Below are positions 48,946-59,923 of a stretch of 64,000 nucleotides of DNA, piece by piece. The stretch spans positions 197,004-261,003 of the forward strand of contig VZRS01007399.1 of assembly GCA_013398055.1 (NCBI GenBank), in the 5' to 3' direction. The notes beneath the pieces are model-generated. The model made no database searches. It saw only the letters and a list, made by a program, of their open reading frames with translations, and was not told where the DNA came from. The first letter of the stretch is position 1. Each line of letters opens with the position of its first letter. Both the position numbers and the translations under genes were made by a program. Origin of the DNA: Ifrita kowaldi (lineage: Eukaryota; Chordata; Aves; Passeriformes; Cinclosomatidae).

Positions 48946-51900
48946 TAGCAAAGCAGCTGAGATTTTTCAGATTCAGTTGGACAATGTTTATTTGTTTTAC
49001 CATTCTGATCCCTTGCACTGTGCGAACATTTGCTATTGGAATATCTGGAAGAAAAATCCCCAACAAGACAGTAATATGTCAGAGCCATACAGAACTTTGT
49101 AATCCCTAACATTGTTACACACTGTGTGGTGTATCTAAGGAATCTCTCTCATCTTACGCAAACTTTTTACTTACCTGAACCTGAAGAAATTGAGAAGAAA
49201 TAAGAGCACAACTGAGGAAAGAGGAAGATTCCAGCTGCATTAGCAGCCCATTGGGAGATCCTAATTGCCCTAAGGGCTGCTTGTCCCCTCCTCTTGGCAT
49301 TGGTATTCAAATGGCTGCATGGATCAGGTCTTGCATTCTGTAATTTGTAACATGGTATATTCAATAGCTACCCTGCACTGTACTGCTGCCTCACTGTAAG
49401 ATTTATGGAGTCTGCCACCATCTACAAGTTGATTATCCCTTTTTATTTGGATGCACTGGGCTTTTTTTCATTAGAGATGATATATTTTAATATTTGTGAT
49501 AGTAGTAGGTAGCTATATATTACTTTATTTCTTCTTGGAATATGGCTGCTTTGGGAGTTGTTTCTTTGCCTGAAGTTGCAAGATTTAGTATGATTCACAT
49601 TCGCAACATTTTGTTGGGGATATAAACTGTGAATCTTACCCTGTACATGACAGAAATACAGATTTGCTGAGCCATAGAATCGTCAGAGTAAATCAAAAGT
49701 TGCATCATTCCCCAATACATCATATTGCTTTAGTCCCTTTACTTTGGTTGAAAGTTATTCTTTAACTTTTAGCTTGTAAGGCTGGTACATAGTCACTTAC
49801 TGAGAGCACCTTAAGGGATGGATTAGCTAAAAGCATCCAATACTCTTGTGCTCGTGCGTGTCATCTTGTTCTACGTTCCCTGCAGCTCATTTTCAAGCAT
49901 TCAGCTTATACTGCAGGTTAATGCACACATTCACACAGCTAAGTTCTAGCCATGTAGCTGCTGCAGACAGATTCAGCTGGAAAACTTGCCCAGGAAGCTA
50001 AATAAATATTCAGGCAGAGAGCCCACACCGAGCTCCAGTCTGCCACAGCTCTGTTGATAGCTGTATTTCCTTTGTAGAGTTTAAAGCTGGCTGCTTCTTC
50101 TGTGTGTGAGGTGCAGGGATGGCAGGGCTGGTAATGTTCTCAGGAGACAGGACAGGATGGGAAGGCAGGCAGTGTGTGTGACCCACACCAGCACTCCCAG
50201 TGTCAGGAAACCATAAGGAGATATCTGGTTCAGGAAGAGTCACACAGCATCTATTCCTTGACTGTGGCACAGGTCCCAGGACAGCACCACAGTAAAAATG
50301 TCTTCATCACAATGTGCCTCAGGAAGGGAACAGGAGGGGTCAAGGGAAATCACACCTGGAGCTTAATAAATAATACCCGTAAATTACCTTAGTTAGTAAT
50401 TGGGCAGAGAGGAAGGTGGAAACCTACCACAAAACTTAGCAGCCTGATCCGGGCCCTCCCCACCGTGACTGGAGAAAATTAGTTGAAATAAAGAGTGGGT
50501 TCTTACCTACAAGTGAGAGTAGAGGTTACTGCAAAAGAAATTTGAGTTTCTTAGTTCCTGCAGCTGAAAGTGTTTGACAATTTTCTGGGCACCTGCATCC
50601 ACAGCTCTCTGCCAAGATGATCTGGAATGGAGCAAAACCTTGATGAGACCCAGGACCCCCATTTATTTCAGTTTTGACTGCAGTTATATTTAGCATAGAT
50701 ATGCTATCTTAAAAATAATAATAAAAAACCTCTAAACTACTTGCCAAAGAAAGTTTGTGCCCATATATGTGATTCTGTGTCATAGCTACTCAGGCTCTGC
50801 TCCGTGTCTTAATGACGCTCATGTGATATCAGTTATAAATGGGAACTGTGAGAGCAAGTGACACAGTGTATCTGAGAAGGAGTTATAAAAAAATATGCTA
50901 ATTCTTGGAAGATTCTTGGAAGGAAATTTGAATATGTTGATGGAACTCTACAGAAAGTAACATATTCCTCCACAAAGACCTCTCTGTTGCCAAGAACCTC
51001 TTTTTACCCACCTTAAAGGATTACCTTTTATAAATGCAGAACTGGTGTGTGTTTTCACAAAAGTAAGAAAATTCTGTTTTAGCTGCGTTCACATGCTCTT
51101 GGGGATGCAGAATCTTTAATCAGCCATTATGTTATACAGCTTTTCAGATGTCTCTTTATCTTCCAAATTCTGATGACTGAAACATGTTTAGAACAAGAAC
51201 AGCTATATCTGTAAAGACTTGTGCCTTTTTGAAAAGTCATGGCTAATGATAGTTTTTTAAAATGAGCTTCTCGGTACTCTGTATCCTCTAGAGGGCTGGT
51301 GGGAGGAAGGGATTACATGCGTTCATGGCTGCTCCTGCTAGTTCCTCATTCTACTTCTGAAAGCTCTTTAATGGCTTTCTGAAACTAGCTGTTGTAAAAA
51401 AGAAAAATTAAATGGAGAACTAAAGCCCTTTGTGCATTTATCAGTTGTATCTTAACCCATTTTCAAAAATAGTTGCTTTGGAATCTGCCTACGTAAATAG
51501 TTCCTGTATACCCTGCCTTGACCGAAAATAGAGTAATGGCCAAAATGTTTCAGTTCAAACAATTTTGCTCAGGAGATGCTAACTAGTCAGTCACATAGAC
51601 TTTTTTTTCAAGAATTGTGATATTACACAGGGTGGTTTGGGTTTGTATGAAAATGCAATACCTTTTATTATTAATTTTAATGTCTTTCTAAGGCGTTGCT
51701 CTACTGTTTCATACTGCCTGCAGTGTGTGTTCTTCAACTTCTTTCCTCCCCCATGAGCTATGACTCCTCACTATGTGTCTATGCAACGACTAAGGCTCCC
51801 TATCAAGAGGAGACTGTGCTGTGCAATTACAGATCTAATTTATACAACACCAGCTGTAAATAACCACACCACTCCGTTTCAAGATGGAAATAGAGCTGTT

Positions 51901-53093
51901 TTTATTGACAATATTATATGGATTATTTCCTGTGGCTTTCATTAACACTCACAATGTAAATTGATGATTGTTCATATAACAGTTGAGATGCAGTGTTAAA
52001 TTATTCAGTATGGATGCTGTGATATGTAACCATGTCTTCATGTGGTGTGATTTTGTTCTTTCGTAAACACGTACAAACACTAAAGACCATTGACAATGAA
52101 CTGAAGCACAGGTCTAATTGATTCCATTGGTAAAATTATGGTAGCAGCTTATACCTCTCTTTTCTGTGGCTTCCAAATGTGCAGAATCGATCCAGTACTG
52201 TTGCCCCTAGACACCTTGCACTATGCAGCACTGAGGAAGTGAAATACGAAATCATGAAAAAAAATCCAGGAATCGATAAAAAAACCCCAACAACAATCTT
52301 GCTAATTTCTTTATTTGCTTTAGCAGCTAACATATTTCTGTCAGAAATTAAGCCTCCCTTGCTTTTTCCCTATGAAGGTACCAATAATTGATGTCAGAGA
52401 AACAGAGAACATGCATTTCTATTACCTAAAATATTTGACCAGAAACACTTCCTGCTCCTTTTAAACTCAATAAACATCAAGACAAAAATGTATTTTTTTC
52501 CTTTATGCTAGTCAAATGAGGATGAAAAATAACAAACTGCAAATACAGAATGGGGAATAACACCACCATATCAATTAAACGGACAGTGTAAGGAAAAATG
52601 TTAGTGAATTCACTATTTATTTTACAACATTTCAGGAATGGTATATCTGGGAAAGCTTCTTATGTCTACAAGGGTTTTACCAGAAGAGAACATTTGTTAT
52701 AGTTGTCTTGGCAACATGAGCTCTGTGAAAATATAAATCAGAGCTTACAAAGGTTTTGTTTTCAAACTTTGAAATAAAACAGAAGAAAAATAAGGCAACT
52801 AGGGGAGCAGAATTTTCTGATCTTAAATGTATGAAATGACCAGATCCATTACATGTTAAAGCATTCCACCTTGCTTTGTGCTGATGAAACCTTGACTGAG
52901 GTAAAGTCTTAAACAGGAGCCAGGAGCAATGCACAGAGAAAGCTGTAACAAGCTGCAGTGAGCACACATTAAAACAGCTAGCAGGATAATGAGCTTAGAG
53001 GAAGAGGACCCTTAACAAAGTCACAAGGAATTCAGAGTACAATGTAGGAGACTGAAGGAAGTCATGATTGTGATTTTTCAAAACCTAAATGTT

Positions 53094-53146
53094 GTTATAA
53101 AAAGAACAGTTATAAAACAGTTATAATAGTTATAAAAAGAACAGTT
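53094..53146. repeat. Local direct repeat of a 16-bp unit
   Basis: GTTATAAAAAGAACAG is at 53094-53109 and again, exactly, at 53129-53144. Between them are two partial copies of GTTATAA (starting near 53109 and 53120). It looks like slippage-generated minisatellite seed sequence. Confidence 0.9.
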
Positions 53147-55099
53147 CCACATGGCCATCAGGATCCCAGCCTTGAGAAGCGATGCAGGGAAAGACTAAAA
53201 AAATTCAGCTGAAATGGGGTGAAATTTTATGCTGTTAATTAATGTCATTAAACATGGTAAGAAGTTACCTAGAAAACCTCTAAATCATTAGTAATTTATA
53301 AGTAGAGACCAAACAAGGGATTTTATTTGTCCTTGTGCAGTCATAAATTGCTTCAAAGGTTTACAGAGTTGTAAAACATTTTATCCCATCACATATTTTT
53401 TACTGGAAAATCAGCAATCCCTTCCTCTTCTATGCCGGGTGAGCCTGGCACAAAGCAGGGTGTTAACAGTGCTGCCATCCGTGTAACAGAAAAACAGGAC
53501 ACAGCTCCACCTGAGCGGGCACACAACCTGTCCTTGAGAAGTTGCTGCTGCTATCATTGCCTTCATATTTACATTTATCGAGAATCATGAACTTCAAACT
53601 GGGAATCAAAGTCTCGTAACCTTTCTCCTCCTGTTATTTTAACTACAAGGCTCATCTAGCAGCAGTTGAAAGGGAGAGCAGAGATGTGTGTGACCCTGAG
53701 GTAGCTGAGCCTTGAGGAGCTGCCCCAACTCCCTACTCCCACTGGTAGTTTTTGTCCAATACCACAAAGAAAATATATTATGACATTTCAAAGAGGTAGT
53801 TGAAACATTTCTAGCTACACAGCATGCAAACCTACTTTCAACAGGAGACAGAAGGTACTGAAATAGATGAAAGACAAATTCACTGGCCAGTGACTTCAGC
53901 CCGGATACAAATTCCAAGAAAATTTTGACTGCATTTTCCCAAGACCCCAGCCCTGCCATGTCATACAAAGATCTTATTTCTTGTTCCTCTTTCTGGACAG
54001 CAGCAGTAATATGCTTTTAGCTTGGCACCAGCCTAACAAGGACAAATACAGTTCCTTCTTCAGTCAGCAATCACTAGTAAAATGATAAAGGAAACAATCA
54101 ACAAAAGCTCACATGACACCAAAAAGAAATCAAACAAATTTGACAAGAAAAATGCCTTTTTTGTGATCCTATTGGTGCTGATCCATTTAAAACTCAACTG
54201 TGATGTAAAAGGAACAAAAAGGCGTAGTCAATGGCTAAAGTTACTCTAACTCAGTGAGAATTTCAAAAATTTCAGTAGCACTTTTTTTCAGAACTTTTGT
54301 CCTTCCTTGATCTCATAAACCAGTCTCATTATAGCTAATGTTCTCAAAACACTGTCAAAGACCTTGGTAGATGAAACTTAACACAGAAGCAACGTGTCTG
54401 GATAGAAATCGCTCAATGTCCCGGTAGGACATTTCTGTCCTGTCTCAAAGAAAGGTTCAAAATCGTCTGATCTTCAGAAGGTCTCAACTTATTTCTGTAG
54501 AGATTAAAAAAAAAAAAAAAACCAAAAAATCTGTGTCTCCCTGCACTTTGCTTTATTGATCTTTCTCCTTTACCACCTGTTAACCTAAGATATAATAAAT
54601 CATCTCTATGCAGTAGGGCAGACATGCAATGCACACCTGTGATCTTGAAACTTGCTCTTGTCTTCATCTCAGATGTAGGGAGGGGCGGTAACAGCAGCTA
54701 CAGGAAATGTTTTGAGTTTTTGCTGGTGCTCCACATCACACAGTCCTGATGTGCAAAGAGAAAACCACTCCTGAGCACAACCCACTCAGCAGAACAAAGT
54801 CAAAGTATAAAGATGCAAAGGACATAAGGGCACCTACTGAAGCTCTTTAAGGAAGGAAAGAGTTCTCCTGCTTGAAAGTATTATTTAGGAAGCTGGTATA
54901 CTTCGATATCATCCACCAACGCAGGTCAGACTGTTGTCTACTCACTGCTTAAGAGTTTGCCTTGGCTAAACTTGTTAAATTTAATCTTTCTTGAGGAAGC
55001 TGCTATTTTTCATTCTTCCATATTGCCCATTACTAAAGTATCTATGAAACTTAAAATTTGAGATGTTCTTTTCTTATGCATCACAGTGAAACAATTATA

Positions 55100-55205
55100 A
55101 AGTACAATTTCCTCCATTTTATTGATGGGTAACAGAGATGAGATATTTAAGATTGTACCTAGGATCTCAGTAAAACTGTCAGAATGAAGAAAAGAGCTCC
55201 ACTCT
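55100..55205 (-). mobile_element. Probable MIR relic, antisense
   Basis: CCTCCATTTTATTGATGGGT at about 55110, then TATTTAAGATTGTACCTAGG and ATCTCAGTAAAACTGTCAGA, parallel the reverse complement of the MIR core (CATTTTACAGATGGGGAAAC, then TTAAGTGACTTGCCCAAGGT and CACACAGC-type sequence). It is strongly diverged, with a small deletion after the first block. The call rests on visual alignment only. Confidence 0.5.
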
Positions 55206-56496
55206 CCCAAATTTCCATCTGACATGTGAAAGCTCACTCCATTTAATGCTTTTTCTCTCTTTACTCTATTTTTACTATGCCAATTAACAGTCTATGAGTG
55301 ATTCTTGATAGAAAGGGTAAAAGTGCAGGGGAAATAAAACCTAACATACATTTAGAGCTTCTTGATATACAAGAACGTAGCTCCTTATTTGTATGGGGAT
55401 GGTTTGCAGTGCCAGCAAAGTTTGGTTATGTTAAAACAAATCAGACTGTGTTTGAAACAGGTGTTTTTACCAGCTTCTGTACCTTAACCTGTGTCATGGC
55501 TGCATCATTCAAATATGGTCAAAAAAGCTGCAAAATTTGGTTTTCTTTCTCATTTCCAAGGTGAAGACTGTACACTTACATGATAGAAGTAAGAAGGAAA
55601 ATGTTTAAGTTGGGGAAGACAAATGCTGAATTATCACAATTGCCTGCAATAATGTGTTTTCAAAAGACTCTAGTCTAAAAGCTGCTCTTTCACTTGCCAT
55701 CTTGTCCTCAGAGACAGGTTTTGCTCATGTAAAGGTTGAGTGATCTCAATATCCGAAATGGCAGCATGATGACAAGCACAGAAGAGAATGAGAAATAGAA
55801 GCACTCACTCTCTATTTCAATCTCTTTTCATTTGATGCTTGCTGCTGATGCCACTGCAGGTGAAATCATTATATTTCTGGTGCAGAACCTCTAGCTGGAG
55901 ACTCAGAGCTAGTACTTTTAAGGAAAAAAGTAAGTAATGTTGTTCACTATCTTTTGTGATTGCCAAGAGATACTTCTGCTTCACTGATGGAATCCAGTGC
56001 AAGCTTGTTGGAGGAATTACCAGGCATGGGAAGATATGGTAACTATCAAAAGAATTTTAATTTTCTTTACTCCAAACTTTAGCTGTTAAAAAGGTAGGCA
56101 GAATGTGTTTGCATTCTGGGGCATCAAAACAGCTGCAGGCATAGGAGACCAAATCCTATACTGGCATTAAGGTTGAGAGCTCAGCATCAGCCAGTAGGAA
56201 ATTCTCTAGCAAGAAGAGGTAGAAGAAGAAAATAGCTACTGTAATAAGCAGGAAACATTCTTTTTGACTGGCTGGGGTCTCTCTCCAATTATTATGCCTC
56301 AGAAACCTTAACTATCATTATTAATCCTTTTTTTCTCTCAAAACCCATTTAAACATGACACTATTATACAGGATATAACAACTTGGGTGTCACAGTAAAA
56401 AATGTCATTGGAAGGGCTGTTTTCATAATGCTTCTTTTTGTCAGAAGCAGAATAAAGACTAAATCAGTTACTATTTGGGGTCAGTGGAAGAACACT

Positions 56497-56596
56497 AGTT
56501 TTGTGATTAAAAGTAGTGCTTTCTAAATTTTTTTGTGCTTTTACAAAGTTTTGTGATTAAAGCAGTGTTTTCTAAATGTTTCGTGCTTTTACCAAG
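56497..56596. repeat. Tandem duplication of a ~50-bp unit
   Basis: The unit AGTTTTGTGATTAAAAGTAG, ending in GTGCTTTTACAA, at 56497-56546 is followed directly by a diverged copy at 56547-56594 that keeps TTTTGTGATTAAA, TTTCTAAAT and GTGCTTTTACCA. The copies differ by a few substitutions and a 2-bp length difference, so the duplication is not brand new. Confidence 0.9.
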
Positions 56597-57054
56597 TGGC
56601 AGCTATTCTTGAAGGCATTTGCAAAGCATAATGTGGTGTGACAGTTATAATCCTGGAATGAAAATGTAAAAGTAAGATGTTACACTCCAGCTGGGGAAAT
56701 AGGCATTTAAGTGACTTCTCCATTGCTTCTTTTTCTGATTTTTCTCTATAAAACTCTGCCCCTTTAGATCTTAGAAATTCTATGAGCCTCACTTAAAGCA
56801 TTTCCAGGTGTAGGCATATTAAGTGACTTTTTAAAATCCTTTACATCTGCTGATTGACCTTATGTCCAAGTGACTGTTTTAAAAACATGGGCTATTTTCA
56901 TCTAGAATTCAACATATTGTAGTGCAAAGTTCAGATTTTATTTATTCTGTTAACTCATGAAATGCTACACAACATTAAGTGCTCTGAAAAAACCCTGTTC
57001 CTGTATGTATGAAAATAGATTGTCAGAACTAGGGAACAGCTTTAGAATAAATAA

Positions 57055-57185
57055 CTGCTTTTCTCAGGTCTTCATCTGTAAGTTAGGAATGATAGCATTC
57101 ATTTTATCTCATAGTGACAGCAGTAATGAAAATTAATATTAACACATAGTTGAGATATTTTAAAGATGAGTGCATAGAAAAGATC
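57055..57185 (+). mobile_element. Probable MIR/MIR3 relic, sense
   Basis: CTTTTCTCAGGTCTTCATCT and GTAAGTTAGGAATGATAGC parallel the MIR segment CTCAGTTTCCTCATCTGTAA followed by AATGGGAATAATA. ATCTCATAGTG, then TTGAGATATTTTAAAGATGA and GTGCATAGAAA, parallel the MIR3 3' part (CTCATAGGGTTG, then TTTGAGATCCTTGGATGAAA and GGCGCTATA). The tRNA head is missing. High divergence. Confidence 0.5.
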
Positions 57186-57845
57186 ATGAGGGTAGGGGAT
57201 ATGTTGCTATTTTACCATCTCAATGAAGTAATAGGAAAGGTGCAGTAAATCTCTCAAGGAAAAATATATCCTAAATAATTTTTCATTGCTGCTTGTCTGT
57301 TCGGAAAGGTCACCATGAAATAAGCAATTTCTATGATAAACTGATTTTGGACAGATCTGTTGGCTGATCTGCCTCAAGACAAACAATAAGACCCCAGAAT
57401 GCAAGTTCTTCCTGGCTTCTCTTTGCTCTTAAAATCCACACCATTAGCAAATTTGTAGCCAGAGGGAAGTCAGACTGAAATGATATTCAAAATGGCCAAA
57501 GGAGGAGGGAATTCCTATGTACTTGTGGAGAATACACAGAATTAGTAAAGAAAGAACACACCATGATAAATCTAACATGAAATCTTGTTTCCCTGTCTGT
57601 CAAATATTTTGTTAGCATAGGCTATGCTGTTTACAGGTCTGCTACACATTTCTGCAAGAGAGGATTTTAAGAAGTGTTCTGTTTGAGCCATACCAAACTA
57701 CGTTCTCCAAACCTGTTAAAGGTATTATTTCTCAGTGTGGCTAATTAACAAGAGATGGGAGGAATCTAACTTTTTACCCTAAGTCATTCTGGTTGCAAAG
57801 ACAGTCATGAAAAATACCCATAGAAATTATATTTAATGGTAGAAT

Positions 57846-57881
57846 GCCCCTCTTGTCCTTCCTCCCTCCTTCCCCCCAAAC
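57846..57881. repeat. Pyrimidine-rich tract
   Basis: The plus strand is almost pure C/T (CCCCTCTTGTCCTTCCTCCC, then TCCTTCCCCCC), broken by a single G. It has triplex potential in principle; no associated gene feature. Confidence 0.7.
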
Positions 57882-59880
57882 CAAATCAGAATAAGTCTTG
57901 CTCCATGTAGTTTATGGAGTTAGTGCTCATATGGACAGTAGTCCTGGCAAAGACCTTCATAATTACTATGAAAAGTTTAAAAACCTTAACTACCATTGTT
58001 CTGGGTCCTTCAGTAGCAGCATCTAATGCCACAACAAAATGTCCCCTCTTGATTTCAAAAGAATGCAGGATCACACCTTCGGGGAATAATGTTTTCCTGC
58101 TAATTATACTATGTATTACATAGCATGAAATGAATTAGAGGGCTTGTTAATGGTCCCTAAAACAATGGTATCTTTAAATGTGAAATGAACTCAAAATTAA
58201 AAGCAACACATTAAAATCCTAGCAGCATTCCAAAATTCTAATATATTTGTAATAAACTATGGAACATTTATTCCTTATGTTTCTAAAATATACTATATTC
58301 TGATACATTCTAAATACAATGAAGATATAACTACAGCTCATGATGGGAAGTGTTGCTTACTAGATATGATTCTGTCTTGATAAAAAAAACATACACTACT
58401 ATGCATAAAAATCTCTTGTTAAAACACTTTTTGAGTAAAAACGTACACAGAGAAAAATACCCATTAGCTTTTCTCATTATAGCTAATGGCAAAACCTCAT
58501 TGATTACAACAGGAGTTCTTTTCAGAGAGCATTTCTGTTTACTTTCACTGCAGGCCAAATTATACCTCTGTAATCTCTGGAACCCTCAGTATTTTCCATT
58601 GCCACATCAACAGCTGCTAGCAAGCGCTCAGCCTTTTTTTCAAGTGCCTGAGTCTCTGCTGCTGTCCCCAGCCAGCTTGCTCCATGGGGTCACATCTGAA
58701 ATGTACACATTCTGCTGCTGGAATTGTCATTTCCCTCCCATCTAATCTCAGCAGGGATTTATACCAATCAAATGAAAGATGTGCAGGACATGATTATTTG
58801 AGTGTAAATCTCTGCATACACTCATTTTTGGGATAGTAAATCAATTTAGTAAAGGTCAGTGACAAGCCTATTTTACCTAAATCAAGATTAATTACTGAAA
58901 TGCTAAATAATAATGTAGTCACCAGCTGAACCCAGACAATGTTTTAAAACATGTTTTCTGTTAATTTGATTCAAATCTGTTTTGATTAGGGATCATATAT
59001 GGAAGGGAAGCAGATGACTCTTTTCGACATGTATATAAAAAATGTATGTTGTTTGCCATTTGTCACATGTTTTAAGTAAAGAGGCTTAAATCATGCCTCA
59101 TTATTTTTGCTTTCTATGAGCATGAAGAATGGGATTTTTAATTTGTTCACAAGAAGATACTGAATTCAAAAACTTCCTACCTGTCAGCATCAGCTGCTTT
59201 CCAAAAGTGCAATTTCTTCCCTTTTCATGGTCACTCACTCAGGAAAAATATGCAAAATATTATAGTTCATGTAACCAAATGCAGCTATACAAAAATAGCA
59301 TGTATTTTAAAAATTGTAGTAGATCCTGGAGTAAAAAAAGTTAAAATATTTTTTAAAATCAGTCCCTACAAGGGGTTCCTGAAATGCAAAGCTTCTAAAA
59401 AAACATAGAATAAAGATTTACACAAGCTCACAGGGCAATTGCCAATTGGGATCTCATCCAAACTCCCATCTGATGGCTATAGATGTAAACACACATCCTG
59501 TTTCAGATGGGGGTCTGGGACCAGGGAGATGCAAGGAGCTATCTACATGTATGGGAAGTTGTGAAGAAAAAAATGCCTATAATTTGAATTATTTTCCTGG
59601 CTCTGACAAACTCTTGGCCACGAATTATTTCTCACTTAGTTAGCCCTGTCAGAGAAAGGCACTGATTATGGCAAATTCCTCCTGTCTTCATGCTAGTTAT
59701 TTTCTACAGTTCTGTGCTAAAGTTTCTGTACACTTTTCATTTGTTATCCCGAGTGAAATAGACAATATTTTGCCTTTTTTTCCCCTGGAAACTCAGCTTC
59801 TTCAATTCCTCTGAAGATGACAGTAAGTCTGTTATTACAATGAAGTGATAAAACGTACCGTTCTCCTTCAGCCCAGGCCA

Positions 59881-59923
59881 TTTGCAGCTATGTGGCATCA
59901 TTTATAATGATGCCAACTGCAAA
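59881..59923. repeat. Nested inverted repeat (43 bp)
   Basis: The inner arms GGCATCATT (59894-59902) and AATGATGCC (59906-59914) are perfect reverse complements around TAT. The outer arms TTTGCAG (59881-59887) and CTGCAAA (59917-59923) are also perfect reverse complements, separated from the inner arms by 6 and 2 bases. This makes 16 paired bases around a 3-nt loop. Confidence 0.9.

Larger units (their letters stand above)
32335..55099. other. Intergenic DNA upstream of KCNMA1 (11-34 kb); no gene seen
   Basis: No supported gene. The longest frame is 160 codons at 40813-41295 plus, without recognisable domains. Simple repeats include (AAT)n at 36624-36663, A15 at 36359-36373, T13 at 38617-38629, a TTGG-rich tract at 43488-43570, TG/TA tracts at 48904-48945 and A16 at 54506-54521. 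Local duplications are at 40629-40654 and 53094-53146. A GC-richer patch at 39290-39480 follows a TATA-like and homeobox-site cluster (finding). Confidence 0.65.
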
